64,000 nt of DNA from a virus. The DNA is taken from positions 1 through 64,000 of IMG/VR virus record IMGVR_UViG_3300017971_000041; one strand, 5' to 3'. Within the stretch, counting starts at the first letter, position 1. The number at the start of each line of letters is the position of its first letter. Shown here one piece after another: positions 25,943-33,279 of this stretch. A program made the translations under genes and the position numbers. Under the pieces are notes generated by a model, which was not told the origin of the DNA, did not search any database, and worked only from the letters and a program-made list of their open reading frames with translations.

Positions 25943-26457
25943 AAAAAATAGTATTAGTAGGCTTGGGAGTCGCATGTCTTGTCTTAGTCATTAGCTTTTT
26001 TACTAATGCTACATATATCCAGGGAACGGGTGTTGAAGAAGGCGTCTTTGCTTACATGACGGCTGAGTCCGATACCACGTGTACGGCTGCAGAAACGTGG
26101 TATGCGATAGCTGGTGCGTTTACTAATTCGCCGATGTCCGGTTTTATTTTTGATACGGACCACATCGAATATAGCGGTTTGGAACCCGTTTACTTTAAAA
26201 TTGACTGGTTTTCCACGGTGAGTTCGGGTACAAATGGATCTGTTGGTCATTTTGGCGTTTATCTTAATGGCGTCTTAGTCGATTCGTCCGTAATGGGTGT
26301 TTACATGAAAACAGCGGATGAGCCTTTTTCGGCAGCGGGCACCTGTGTTATCGAACTGGATACTGACGATGAGATCCAGCTTCGGGTCAAGTCTGATGGA
26401 GCTGGGGATGTTTTTACTATTTATCATTTTACTACCACCATCAACCGTTTTTATTAA
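25939..26457 (+). CDS. Exported or membrane-anchored beta-sandwich protein
   Basis: A 172-aa protein starting with a signal or anchor sequence (MKKIVLVGLGVACLVLVISFF). The rest is a single beta domain with Cys pairs (DTTCTAAETW... and AGTCVIELDTDDEIQLRVK), with the C1q/TNF-like jelly-roll rhythm also found in receptor-binding tips. It overlaps the upstream gene by four bases. It is probably exposed outside the cytoplasm; a role in surface display or exclusion is speculative. Confidence 0.7.
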   Translation: MKKIVLVGLGVACLVLVISFFTNATYIQGTGVEEGVFAYMTAESDTTCTAAETWYAIAGAFTNSPMSGFIFDTDHIEYSGLEPVYFKIDWFSTVSSGTNGSVGHFGVYLNGVLVDSSVMGVYMKTADEPFSAAGTCVIELDTDDEIQLRVKSDGAGDVFTIYHFTTTINRFY

Positions 26458-26478
26458 TCTGAAGCTTGGAGGCTTATT

Positions 26479-26808
26479 ATGAAAATCAGTATTCCCCTTA
26501 TGTTATTGATTTTACTGGTTTTAGAGAGTTGTGTTTTCCATGGAACCCATCGTTCGAATTGCGTTTCAAAAGCATTTCAAAACGCAACAGCATGGCGAAT
26601 TAATACGGGCGAAACCGTGTTGATTTCTGAGCAAAAATGGCATGGGCGTAACCACTGGCAAGCAAAAACCCTTTCTGGAACGTACTTATGTGGGAATGGC
26701 TGGCAAGTTACTGTCTGTGAAAACGAAGGTAAAGAATACAATAGCCTTCGGTTAGACGACGCTATGGAAAAATTTTTAACTTTTAGAGTACCCTATGGGG
26801 AGGAGTAA
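26479..26808 (+). CDS. Small predicted lipoprotein
   Basis: A 109-aa protein with a basic start, a hydrophobic run (IPLMLLILLVL) and LESC at residues ~15-18, an acceptable lipobox with Cys18 for lipidation. The mature part holds more Cys residues and a Trp-rich patch (TAWRINTGETVLISEQKWHG). TTGGAGG precedes the ATG. It could sit in the inner or outer membrane. As a phage lipoprotein it may act in lysis (outer spanin-like) or superinfection exclusion; it is longer than most outer spanins. Function unknown. Confidence 0.65.
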   Translation: MKISIPLMLLILLVLESCVFHGTHRSNCVSKAFQNATAWRINTGETVLISEQKWHGRNHWQAKTLSGTYLCGNGWQVTVCENEGKEYNSLRLDDAMEKFLTFRVPYGEE

Positions 26809-26811
26809 AAA

Positions 26812-27198
26812 ATGAAACAATTTAAATTACTTATTATATGGTTCCTGGTATTTTTTTCTTTATCTGCGCCTGCGTTTTCGGATAAATCGGTAACTTTTGA
26901 TCAGTACTTTCCAGTATTTATCAACAGTCGTGCGGTGGAATTGAATTATGGTTCGTTAGGAGAACCAGATTTAAAACTAACCGAAATCATCACGGTCAAA
27001 ATAAAAGTAAAAGAGCAGAATGGGGTTCCAAGTTATTTTTATAAGAAAAAATGGGATATAAGAGTCAATAATCCTGATGGCTTGCCCCAATTACCGTCGG
27101 CGTGTAAAACTGCAAATCGGGTAGATTGTGATAAGTGGTTGTATTTAAATACGGCCACAGAAGCGATAAATGTAAATTATTCCCCCTCTTTCGAGTAA
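26812..27198 (+). CDS. Exported hypothetical protein
   Basis: A 128-aa protein with a clear signal peptide (MKQFKLLIIWFLVFFSLS, cleavage after AFS near residue 23). The mature part is beta-rich with two Cys near the C-terminus (SACKTANRVDCDKW). It begins four bases after the upstream lipoprotein stop, behind GGGGAGGAG. No family is recognised. It is one of a run of exported products at the end of the late region. Confidence 0.7.
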   Translation: MKQFKLLIIWFLVFFSLSAPAFSDKSVTFDQYFPVFINSRAVELNYGSLGEPDLKLTEIITVKIKVKEQNGVPSYFYKKKWDIRVNNPDGLPQLPSACKTANRVDCDKWLYLNTATEAINVNYSPSFE

Positions 27199-27224
27199 CT
27201 GCCGTGGATTTTAGGAAAATTTTT

Positions 27225-27983
27225 ATGCGTCCTTTACTTATTTTATTTATCAGTTTGACGGTGTCTCCTGCATCGGCTTTATCTATTTTCTTCGTACCCG
27301 GTCCTGATAAAGCCGCCACAGAACACCGGATTTACTGGGAAAGTGGCTCTAATAACGGCTATGCAAGCCTCCAAATGCCGAAAACTATCATGGATTTTGG
27401 ACACTTAGCGGCAGGGAAGTACTTTTTTTGGGTGACAGCGCTTGATAAATATGGAAATGAGTCGGATAAATCAGAAGTTTTAGAAGTTCGAGTTATTGAT
27501 GGAAAGACGGAAAACGATTTATTCCCTATTCATATAATCATAAAATCGCCTTCAGAAATAATTATCCACTCGTTAGGAGTTGATTCTGAAACAAAAGTTT
27601 CGAATGGTGACGGGGGGATTTATATTGTGGGTAATCAATATACCACGTTAACCGACATTGCTAATTTTCTTGGATCCGACATTGGACTTGGGAATATTGA
27701 GCTTTGGGTCGAGGTACCAATTGAGACCCTGGCCCAAAGTGTTCCAGACACCTTTCCGAATAGTACGAGTCCGGGCGGGCAAATGGTCTGGGAAAATTAC
27801 AATCCTCCGATAATAAAAACCCAGACCCATGCAATCATGAAAGTAGCAGAACGGTTAGGAAAAAATTACAAACCAATGTCTTTCGATATATATACTCGTT
27901 ATCGAACTGAGTTTGGTATTGAAGCAATTTTAACCCAACACGAACTTCTGACTAAATTACAAACGACGGAGATCCGGGAGTAA
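27225..27983 (+). CDS. Exported protein with fibronectin-III-like domain
   Basis: A 252-aa protein. ATG 27225 (AGGA upstream) gives a good signal peptide (MRPLLILFISLTVSPASA). An in-frame GTG at 27135 would bury it and overlap the previous gene. Residues ~25-90 resemble a fibronectin type III fold (HRIYWESGSNNGYASL..., GKYFFWVTALDKYGNESDKSE). The remaining ~150 residues are of unknown fold and Pro/Thr-rich. It is possibly surface-active on host or virion; not shown. Confidence 0.72.
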   Translation: MRPLLILFISLTVSPASALSIFFVPGPDKAATEHRIYWESGSNNGYASLQMPKTIMDFGHLAAGKYFFWVTALDKYGNESDKSEVLEVRVIDGKTENDLFPIHIIIKSPSEIIIHSLGVDSETKVSNGDGGIYIVGNQYTTLTDIANFLGSDIGLGNIELWVEVPIETLAQSVPDTFPNSTSPGGQMVWENYNPPIIKTQTHAIMKVAERLGKNYKPMSFDIYTRYRTEFGIEAILTQHELLTKLQTTEIRE

Positions 27984-27988
27984 AATTT

Positions 27989-28333
27989 ATGGAAAAACAC
28001 TTGACTCAATGGTTCGAGCAATTCCTGGGAGTTTGTCCTGTTTTTGTTATTGCGTTGTTCGGAGGCTTCGCACGGGTATTAAATCGAGACGAGTCTAAAT
28101 CAAAAGCTACTTACGGGGAATACATTGCTGGATTAGTAACAGCTGCCTTTGTTGGGTTAATTGTTCATTGGGTTTCTGATGCGGTCGGACTCGAGCCTAA
28201 AGTCAAATCGATAGCCATAGCACTGGGCGGATATCGCTCAAAGGACGTGCTATCTGTTTTATCAAAACTATTTATCGAGGTCCTCAATGTAAAATTTTTT
28301 AAAAGCCTATTCAACCCCCGGAGTGACAAATGA
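27989..28333 (+). CDS. Holin, LydA-like
   Basis: A 114-aa protein with two or three membrane helices: CPVFVIALFGGFARVL (~15-30), YIAGLVTAAFVGLIVHWVSD (~45-64) and an amphipathic SIAIALGGYRSKDVLSVL (~74-91). The GGFARVL and GxRSKDVL patterns are those of the LydA/Hol family of phage holins. It would open the inner membrane to release the endolysin. The amidase endolysin candidate lies far away at 55939-56511, an unusual separation. GGGAG is upstream and the stop overlaps the next gene. Confidence 0.75.
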   Translation: MEKHLTQWFEQFLGVCPVFVIALFGGFARVLNRDESKSKATYGEYIAGLVTAAFVGLIVHWVSDAVGLEPKVKSIAIALGGYRSKDVLSVLSKLFIEVLNVKFFKSLFNPRSDK

Positions 28334-28839
28334 AAGAATTATCAGAACTGATTTCTATGGACATCAACATTCTGCTCGGCCACTGGACACTCCTCGTGGT
28401 TATCAATCTTGTTTACGTGTCGTGGATTTGGATTACTGTCGATTCGGTTATGGAAAAGACGCCTTCAGAATGCTTGATGTTACCCATTATAATGAAACGA
28501 CAAGATTGCATTACTCGGAAGATTTATTATTTAAAAATTATTCTGTTGGTCCAGCTTGTGTATTTTATGTATTATTCTCATTGGTTCATATACCAATACT
28601 ACCACGGGTGTCCATGCACACATGTTTTTCAATTTATGATGCCGGTCCATGAACAATCTCATTTAATTTCAACGGTATTTTTTAGATGGGTATTTATTGA
28701 GGGAGTCGTTCACTTGTTTTGTTTTCGATTAGCTTATGAAGTTCGAAGGGACCTAAAGAAAACATTTCGTAGTTACCGAAAGGGGACAAGATGCAAGTCA
28801 TGTGACCGCAAGTGCCCCCTGATGACGGTACGGTTATGA
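28330..28839 (+). CDS. Multi-pass membrane protein
   Basis: A 169-aa protein with about four hydrophobic segments (WTLLVVINLVYVSWIWI, YYLKIILLVQLVYFMYY, and two weaker ones around 100-135). It ends in a basic tail with a CKSCDRKC cluster that could bind metal. It overlaps the holin stop by four bases and is the last rightward gene before the convergent early block. The other frame at 28323-28652 is rejected. It may assist lysis or be an exclusion protein; no family is recognised. Confidence 0.65.
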   Translation: MKELSELISMDINILLGHWTLLVVINLVYVSWIWITVDSVMEKTPSECLMLPIIMKRQDCITRKIYYLKIILLVQLVYFMYYSHWFIYQYYHGCPCTHVFQFMMPVHEQSHLISTVFFRWVFIEGVVHLFCFRLAYEVRRDLKKTFRSYRKGTRCKSCDRKCPLMTVRL

Positions 28840-28843
28840 GGAA

Positions 28844-29068
28844 TTAGTCCACGGATTGGAACAAGGCGTTAGCAAATGCCGTGGTAATTTCATGATTATA
28901 ACCGCGCTCAATGGATGATTCTTTCAGCATTTTTACATTGCCCCGAATAACAAACATCTTATCGAGTGTTCGTTCGAGTTTCTCCAGCGCGGTGTGTTGG
29001 ACTGAATCTGTGGGGGCAATCGCTTCATGTAAATCATTAATGAGTTGTTTTGCTTGTACAGAATCCAT
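28844..29068 (-). CDS. Small hypothetical protein
   Basis: A 74-aa helical, charged, soluble protein. AGGAGGA lies upstream of the ATG. It is the second gene of a two-gene leftward unit driven by the promoter at 29346-29374. The leading part (VQAKQLINDLHEAIAPT) and the rest are predicted helical, so it may be an all-helical early protein. No family is recognised. Confidence 0.75.
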   Translation of the reverse strand: MDSVQAKQLINDLHEAIAPTDSVQHTALEKLERTLDKMFVIRGNVKMLKESSIERGYNHEITTAFANALFQSVD

Positions 29069-29076
29069 TGTTCCTC

Positions 29077-29319
29077 CTATTTCTCGTTTTGAGAGTAAAT
29101 GCCAATGACTCGAACAATACCTTCGCGGGTGCAGAGGTATTTGTGCAAGTCGATTAAAAATCGTTTCTCAGGTCGATCAATCGAGTAAATCTCCGGCTCA
29201 CCATCGACAGTTACAATAACCACATGTTCGGACATGATGCCCAAAGATTTATCGAAACCGTAATATTCAACATTGTTGCCAGATTCGTCTTGTACAGTAA
29301 ATGTTCTCTGGTCGTTCAT
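29077..29319 (-). CDS. Small hypothetical early protein
   Basis: An 80-aa protein with beta-rich N-terminal ~60 residues (TFTVQDESGNNVEYYG..., VVIVTVDGEPEIYSID) and a helical end. AAAGGAG lies 5 bases before the ATG. It is the first gene of its own promoter cassette. It has an acidic, soluble composition typical of small early phage proteins that touch host enzymes; no target can be named. Confidence 0.78.
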   Translation of the reverse strand: MNDQRTFTVQDESGNNVEYYGFDKSLGIMSEHVVIVTVDGEPEIYSIDRPEKRFLIDLHKYLCTREGIVRVIGIYSQNEK

Positions 29320-29345
29320 GTAATTCTCCTTTCGTGTTATGGGTA

Positions 29346-29374
29346 TTTATATTCGAAAAAATATTAAATGTCAA
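29346..29374 (-). promoter_or_regulatory. Sigma70-like promoter
   Basis: Leftward TTGACA (29369-29374), 17-bp spacer, TATAAA (29346-29351). It drives the 29319 and 29068 genes. Confidence 0.8.
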
Positions 29375-29378
29375 CAGG

Positions 29379-29416
29379 AAAGGTCCCTTTATTGTGAAAG
29401 GGACCTTTTTTTTTCG
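29379..29416. terminator. Strong hairpin with T run reading rightward
   Basis: AAAGGTCCCTTT (29379-29390) pairs with AAAGGGACCTTT (29397-29408), followed on the + strand by a run of T. It lies just after the leftward 29417 gene and just before the next promoter. On the + strand it would stop late transcripts entering the early region; on the minus strand it lacks a long T run. Confidence 0.8.
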
Positions 29417-29785
29417 TTATGCAATCACAGAATATACCCAGCGAAAATTGCTCATTTTGAACATCCAGAATGTTTCATGTTCAGACGGGGGCAGTTCATG
29501 TCTGTGTTTACGCAGGCGAGCACGGACAGCTTTCGCGGAAATTCCCAGTTGTTCAGCGAGATATTTAGGTGTAAAATATACAACCTGTTTTTGTTCCTGT
29601 TTTTGTGTTCCTTTAACGTATCCAATTTCTGGATCGAAATTCGGAATCGGACCACCGAGGTCGTTAATGGAGACATTAAATTTTTTCATTACTAACGAGA
29701 GTTTCGCCATTGCTGCTTTCATTTCTCCCTCAGTTCCAGGTCGGGCAGCAAGATTATATATTGATTGTATCGTTGACATGTTCAT
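29417..29785 (-). CDS. DUF2786-like + C-terminal HTH protein (family member A)
   Basis: A 122-aa two-domain protein. Residues ~3-45 (IQSIYNLAARPGTEGEMKAA, then LVMKKFNVSINDLGG) resemble DUF2786, a short helical domain. After a linker, residues ~68-122 form the shared helix-turn-helix module of this region (YFTPKYLAEQLGISAKAVRA, LRKHRHELPP, WMF). It is a close paralogue of the 34180 gene in the opposite orientation. A leader and a GGGG ribosome site precede it. It is likely a DNA-binding regulator; the target is unknown. Confidence 0.82.
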   Translation of the reverse strand: MNMSTIQSIYNLAARPGTEGEMKAAMAKLSLVMKKFNVSINDLGGPIPNFDPEIGYVKGTQKQEQKQVVYFTPKYLAEQLGISAKAVRARLRKHRHELPPSEHETFWMFKMSNFRWVYSVIA

Positions 29786-29823
29786 GTTTTTTCCCCTTAG
29801 TGTTTGTTGTTAATCTTGCTTTG

Positions 29824-29852
29824 TTTATAAGAGAGAAAAAGATTTCTGTCAA
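29824..29852 (-). promoter_or_regulatory. Sigma70-like promoter
   Basis: Leftward TTGACA (29847-29852), 17-bp spacer, TATAAA (29824-29829). The -35 sits in a near-palindromic TTTCTGTTGACAGAAA. It drives the 29785 gene. Confidence 0.82.
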
Positions 29853-29865
29853 CAGAAATTCTCGT

Positions 29866-30312
29866 TTATTTTAAATGTTGGATAAAAATTTTCATGACGG
29901 GTTCTCGATGGGCAGAATCAAATTCCCAGCCTCTGGGTTTTAGTGGTTGGGGGATTGAAGTGCGATTTGAGCGCAGAATTTGACGTACCTTAGATGGCTT
30001 CAATCCAGTTTCTTCAACAATCGTTTTTACATTAAATGTACGGCCGCTAGGGACGAAATCTGGGTCTGGTTTGTATGAACCCGATCCAGGCTTCGCCGTC
30101 TTTGTTTTTGTATCAGGAGACGGTTTCTGTGTGGGCTCTACGGAAGTATCGATGAAGATAACGAATGTTGAATTTTCACACAGTATGCGTAACTGTTCAG
30201 CTACCTCCGTGGCTTTATCTTCAGTAAATTTATTTTTCCCTTGAACCATGATGGGTTCTTCATCATAGTTGCCCTTCCGAAGTAATTTGTGGATGGAACA
30301 ATTCTCAATCAT
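29866..30312 (-). CDS. C-terminal HTH fusion protein (family member B)
   Basis: A 148-aa protein; ATG 30312 is chosen because AAAGGA lies upstream (an in-frame ATG at 30327 has none). Residues ~1-65 form a small unknown domain (KFTEDKATEVAEQLRILC), followed by a Pro/Lys linker. Residues ~92-148 are the shared HTH module (FNVKTIVEETGLKPSKVRQI, LRSN, then GWEF). No consensus promoter was found directly upstream; the gap carries a GATCGTTGAA-type repeat that could take part in control. Confidence 0.75.
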   Translation of the reverse strand: MIENCSIHKLLRKGNYDEEPIMVQGKNKFTEDKATEVAEQLRILCENSTFVIFIDTSVEPTQKPSPDTKTKTAKPGSGSYKPDPDFVPSGRTFNVKTIVEETGLKPSKVRQILRSNRTSIPQPLKPRGWEFDSAHREPVMKIFIQHLK

Positions 30313-30344
30313 TGATATTCCTTTCATAATTTACATATTTTCGT

Positions 30345-30460
30345 TTTGTAGACGTCGTCAGGTCGTCATATTTCAACGATCGTTGTTTCACATGTATTAT
30401 CATATGCATTTTCATTAAACGTTCGATATTCGACGAATCGTGTTGAATTTGACAAAAATG
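30345..30460. repeat. GATCGTTGAA/TTGAATTTGAC repeat region
   Basis: Noncoding DNA with TTTCAACGATCGTTG (about 30377-30391), TATTATCATATGCAT, and GTGTTGAATTTGACA (about 30440-30454). It is related to the arms found at 1530-1590, 1730-1790 and 43286-43352. It also holds ACATGTATT and its inverse AATACATGT about 60 bases apart. It may be a binding site for a shared protein. Confidence 0.6.
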
Positions 30461-30489
30461 CATAAGAAAATACATGTAATTTGTAATAT

Positions 30490-30792
30490 TTAACGTGTGG
30501 GGTAATATTTCAAGAATTCAAGAAGGAGATCGTTCACTGTTTTTATGCCAGAATGTACCCATAGAGTTATACGCTGAAGGGCTCCTCCCCCAGTTTCCGG
30601 GGATTGCCATAGTTCAAATCGATAATACCTTTCTGTCTTTATTTCTGGTAGCTTACCGTCAATATAATCCCAAAGTTGTGTTTTATCCGTCTCGATTGGT
30701 ACCTGAATATTCTCAATCTCGTCATATTGATCAAAATTAATTTGTTTCCCTGCGGCTGGTCCACCGATAAGGTGGTTATATTTTATTTCCAT
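30490..30792 (-). CDS. Hypothetical phage protein
   Basis: A 100-aa soluble protein. The N-terminus (KYNHLIGGPAAGKQINFDQY) is not a P-loop. The central RYYRFELWQSPETGGGALQRITLWVHSG stretch is beta-rich and resembles short conserved phage proteins of unknown role. AAGGAG lies just before the ATG, and a hairpin at 30807-30824 separates it from the upstream gene, so it is probably reached by readthrough from the 31100 promoter. Confidence 0.75.
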   Translation of the reverse strand: MEIKYNHLIGGPAAGKQINFDQYDEIENIQVPIETDKTQLWDYIDGKLPEIKTERYYRFELWQSPETGGGALQRITLWVHSGIKTVNDLLLEFLKYYPTR

Positions 30793-30806
30793 ATTTTCTC
30801 CTTGTT

Positions 30807-30824
30807 GGGCGCCCGAAGGCGCCC
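30807..30824. other. Stem-loop between genes
   Basis: GGGCGCC (30807-30813) and GGCGCCC (30818-30824) form a tight GC-rich hairpin around a GAA-containing loop. There is no long T run in either direction. It is possibly a weak terminator or a processing site. Confidence 0.6.
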
Positions 30825-30831
30825 GTTTCAG

Positions 30832-31035
30832 TTATTTAATAAAATCGATTTCCACGGTTGCATATGACAGTCGGGCAGCGGCTTTGACACCTCTGATGTA
30901 AGAGGAGACATCAGCAGGTTTGTAAAATGTTTCAGTATTTCTGAGAGTGCTTGCGATTCTGGAGGTTGTTACCTCAAATGTTGCAGTTTCGAGCATTTCG
31001 TCGAGGGAGGTTTTTATTTCGATGCGAATTTTCAT
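30832..31035 (-). CDS. Small hypothetical early protein
   Basis: A 67-aa protein; ATG 31035 is preferred because GAAAGGA is well placed, whereas the longer frame to 31146 crosses the promoter. The first strand (KIRIEIKTSLDEMLETATFEV) and last strand (AARLSYATVEIDFI) look like a compact alpha/beta domain. It is the first gene of its cassette. Function unknown. Confidence 0.75.
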   Translation of the reverse strand: MKIRIEIKTSLDEMLETATFEVTTSRIASTLRNTETFYKPADVSSYIRGVKAAARLSYATVEIDFIK

Positions 31036-31071
31036 GATGGTTCCTTTCTGTTTGTTGTTAGTCATGCTTCT

Positions 31072-31100
31072 GTTATAAGAGAGAATGATCGGGATGTCAA
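31072..31100 (-). promoter_or_regulatory. Sigma70-like promoter
   Basis: Leftward TTGACA (31095-31100), 17-bp spacer, TATAAC (31072-31077). It drives the 31035 gene and perhaps the 30792 gene. Confidence 0.78.
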
Positions 31101-31132
31101 AGAAAAATGGAAAATTCTTTTCATAAAACCAA

Positions 31133-31157
31133 GGAGCCCCTCCCAATGAGGGGCTCC
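31133..31157 (-). terminator. Terminator after DUF6011-like gene
   Basis: GGAGCCCC (31133-31140) pairs with GGGGCTCC (31150-31157); reading leftward the hairpin is followed by TTGGTTTTA. It lies just past the 3' end of the 31185 gene. Confidence 0.7.
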
Positions 31158-31184
31158 CACAACAACAACAACAACAACGAAAGG

Positions 31185-31622
31185 CTACATATACCCGTAG
31201 CAGGTTGGACCGAAACCCGTCTTAATGCTCTTGGGGACGGTCAGTCGACGGCCACAACGTCCGCAGCGGCCTTCATGATAAAAGTGAACGGTCTCGGGGA
31301 TTTGTTTCGTTTGGCTGTTTTTCAATTTTGAATACACCCATTTAAATGCCTGCATCGAAATTGCTTTTTCCGAGACTCGAGATTTTTTCGTAAGACGGAA
31401 ATTCATATCCCGATCAATGATTCCCATATATGAATAATTTGAATTATTATCAGGGCCAGACAGCAATGAAACGAACCAAATTTTATTCGTGAACATGTCA
31501 AAATCCCGAGGCTTTGAAATTTTAAAGGTGAAGCGGTTTCTGGTCGACTCGTTCTCAATTGTAAAAATCGATTTGCCCGCAAGAATAAATGATAGAGCAT
31601 CGTCCCAGCTAATTTCATTCAT
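31185..31622 (-). CDS. DUF6011-type zinc-ribbon protein
   Basis: A 145-aa protein; ATG 31622 follows GAAAGGA. Residues ~1-105 are of unknown fold (beta-rich, aromatic). The C-terminal ~30 residues carry CGRCGRRLTVPKSIKTGFGP then TCYG, the Cys4 zinc ribbon of the DUF6011 family, which is frequent at the end of phage and plasmid proteins. It may bind nucleic acid or protein. It is transcribed from the promoter inside the neighbouring small membrane-protein gene. Confidence 0.82.
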   Translation of the reverse strand: MNEISWDDALSFILAGKSIFTIENESTRNRFTFKISKPRDFDMFTNKIWFVSLLSGPDNNSNYSYMGIIDRDMNFRLTKKSRVSEKAISMQAFKWVYSKLKNSQTKQIPETVHFYHEGRCGRCGRRLTVPKSIKTGFGPTCYGYM

Positions 31623-31657
31623 GATGATTCCTTTCAATTAATATCAATTATGTTTAA

Positions 31658-31686
31658 TATTTACATGACATTCATTAATAAGTCAA
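31658..31686 (-). promoter_or_regulatory. Sigma70-like promoter
   Basis: Leftward TTGACT (31681-31686), 17-bp spacer, TAAATA (31658-31663). It overlaps the last codons of the 31848 gene and drives the 31622 gene. Confidence 0.7.
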
Positions 31687-31848
31687 CAAATATTTTAAAA
31701 ATATTTCTCCGGACACAACGAAGATACAGACACAAATAATAAATTCTGCAAAGGCCTTGCTTCTAATCGTCTCAACACACCCAACGAAGGCAACTATCCA
31801 AGTCGTTATCGCCAGTATGGCAACAGATAATGCAGTCAACTCAATCAT
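31675..31848 (-). CDS. 57-aa two-helix membrane protein
   Basis: A short gene read directly from the sequence. ATG 31848 follows GGGGGAAGGG and overlaps the end of the upstream gene. The product has one hydrophobic helix at ~5-25 (ALSVAILAITTWIVAFVG) and another at ~36-56 (FIICVCIFVVSGEIFL), separated by a short polar turn (ETIRSKAFAE). It may be holin-like, an exclusion protein or a toxin-like factor. No family is recognised, but the ribosome site and coupling support translation. Confidence 0.65.
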   Translation of the reverse strand: MIELTALSVAILAITTWIVAFVGCVETIRSKAFAEFIICVCIFVVSGEIFLKYLLTY

Positions 31849-32045
31849 CCCTTCCCCCGTGATATTACATCATTAGAGCCCTCACCGTGGACGAATCGGA
31901 CTTGGGTCCACGGGATGCGATATAATCCCTGTGATATGTCGTTGGTTTCAATGAACAAGAATTTAGAGTCGGTCAGGTCGTAGCGGACTCGACCCAAAAC
32001 TACGATTTCTCTGTCTATGAGTTGGATTGTAAGGGCGCGATTCAT
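31845..32045 (-). CDS. Small hypothetical protein
   Basis: A 66-aa, beta-rich soluble protein (ALTIQLIDREIVVLGRVRYD, then FLFIETNDISQG). AGGGGG precedes the ATG, which overlaps the stop of the zinc-cluster gene upstream. It is one of five tightly packed leftward genes transcribed from 33308. It may be an SH3-like or OB-like small fold; not certain. Confidence 0.7.
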   Translation of the reverse strand: MNRALTIQLIDREIVVLGRVRYDLTDSKFLFIETNDISQGLYRIPWTQVRFVHGEGSNDVISRGKG

Positions 32046-32476
32046 GACAAACCCCCTATTGTGTTGGATAACAGGTGTCCAGTGATGTTTGTTGAGAATG
32101 ATTCTTCTTTGGAATCTGGGTTCTCATAACAGTCTTGGCATAAAAACCGCAAGCCAGGGCCAACAGGTTTGTGGTTACAGCATGAGCATGTTTTCCTGGC
32201 TAATGGTTTTTTCGGAACGTCGGCATAATCATTGCGGCAGGACTCACAATTTTGGATATTTAGAACGTCCTTGTCTTTGTATAAAACGAATATCTTATTA
32301 CATTTTGCACACGGCTTTTTGATAGCCACGAGTTTTTTGGGTTTCTTGCCGCAAATTTTACAAGGTTGGAAAATTTTACGTTCTCGCCGTAAATGGTCTC
32401 CCCATTGGTGGCAACAGTCGTATTTGTAAAATTTCTCGCCGTTATTAATTTGAAGACGGGCTTTACGAATTGCCAT
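32042..32476 (-). CDS. Multi-zinc-ribbon protein
   Basis: A 144-aa protein with at least five Cys pairs: CCHQ (~21-24), CKICGKKP (~43), CAKCNK (~55), CESC (~77), CSCCNHKP (~95) and CQDC (~111). This is a chain of zinc ribbons without an obvious enzyme core. It is probably a nucleic-acid or protein binder. ATG 32476 follows AAAGGAG; a longer frame to 32608 crosses the upstream gene. The stop overlaps the next start. Confidence 0.75.
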   Translation of the reverse strand: MAIRKARLQINNGEKFYKYDCCHQWGDHLRRERKIFQPCKICGKKPKKLVAIKKPCAKCNKIFVLYKDKDVLNIQNCESCRNDYADVPKKPLARKTCSCCNHKPVGPGLRFLCQDCYENPDSKEESFSTNITGHLLSNTIGGLS

Positions 32477-32867
32477 TACTTTTCTCCTTTGCTTTTTTGA
32501 CACACCCAAAGTCGATGTCAGCCAGGGCGGATATGACAGCACATGTTTGGCAAGGTCTCGAGGTCCAGTGATGTGGGTCCTGTTCGATGGCTTCCAATAT
32601 TGGAGCAAGACAAAGAGATCTCAACTCAAGGATCGCAGTACGAACTTGGGTCGCAAGGTTAGCAGCTTGGTCCCTCTCTTCAATTAATGCATTGAATAAT
32701 TCGATTCCTTCTTCGGGGACATCAGGTAAATTACCTCCCGGCCAAGCAGTTTTCATGATCTCTGTGAACGACCCCCAAGTCAAAAAATATCCATCAAAAT
32801 TGTCTAAATCTCCCTTCAGATTCGGACATGCTTCGTAAATTTTGTCCATCAATTCTTGTTCGTTCAT
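32463..32867 (-). CDS. Hypothetical protein
   Basis: A 134-aa, mostly helical, acidic protein starting at ATG 32867, overlapping the stop of the upstream gene. It has a C-terminal CQTCAVISALADIDFGCVKK patch. The sequence FDGYFLTWGSFTEIMKTAWPGG near residue 25 is conserved-looking but not recognised. It is a co-transcribed member of the 33067-31675 operon. Confidence 0.72.
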   Translation of the reverse strand: MNEQELMDKIYEACPNLKGDLDNFDGYFLTWGSFTEIMKTAWPGGNLPDVPEEGIELFNALIEERDQAANLATQVRTAILELRSLCLAPILEAIEQDPHHWTSRPCQTCAVISALADIDFGCVKKAKEKSNGNS

Positions 32868-33067
32868 TACACCCCCCGCTCAATAGTTAATAAATCCGCG
32901 TTCATAGCTGCCTGTAAATATGTCAGGGGAAGGAGCTGATTGTGCCAAAAGACCACATCCGTGGTTGTAACTCGTTGAACGATCATCAGAATTTGATTGT
33001 TTACGCCAGAGATTAAAAGATCTCCTGGTCTCATCTCAGCCAAGTCTCTGATTTTTTGTCTTTGCAT
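32867..33067 (-). CDS. Small hypothetical protein
   Basis: A 66-aa protein; ATG 33067 follows GAAAGGAAC. Its stop overlaps the next ATG (TAATG). The composition (GDLLISGVNNQILMIVQRVTTTDVVFWHN) suggests a small beta barrel. It is the first gene of a leftward operon that has an unusually long (~210-nt) leader from the promoter at 33280-33308. Function unknown. Confidence 0.72.
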   Translation of the reverse strand: MQRQKIRDLAEMRPGDLLISGVNNQILMIVQRVTTTDVVFWHNQLLPLTYLQAAMNADLLTIERGV

Positions 33068-33279
33068 GTTTGTAGTTCCTTTCAGAAAATCAAAATTAGT
33101 TATCCTACGCAAACAGAAACAGCCAAATTTAAACGTTTACAGTTGCTTGTGCTTGCACCTATCCCGTTTATAGAGTAGCGTTGAATTTTCGCTATCTGGG
33201 GAATTTATCAAAATTCATGCCAATTTTTTTATCGTGCTGAAAGACAAATCTGGCATGAAAATTGCTATTTAATATTCAC
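33068..33279 (-). promoter_or_regulatory. Long 5' leader with inverted repeats
   Basis: About 210 bases between the promoter at 33280-33308 and the 33067 gene. It contains TTCATGCCA (33214-33222) facing TGGCATGAA (33251-33259), a perfect 9-bp inverted repeat, and a smaller AGCG/CGCT hairpin. Most other cassettes have leaders of ~50 bases. This may be a cis-acting RNA or a repressor site. Confidence 0.5.

Noticed and set aside
28323-28652. 109-codon rightward frame overlapping the last late gene
   Set aside because: It starts with GTG seven bases before a better ATG in the other frame, has no membrane or known motif, and the 28330 frame reads as a multi-pass membrane protein.
29301-29813. 170-codon and 118-codon rightward frames
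   Set aside because: Antisense to the 29417 HTH gene and through its terminator and promoter; composition is not protein-like.
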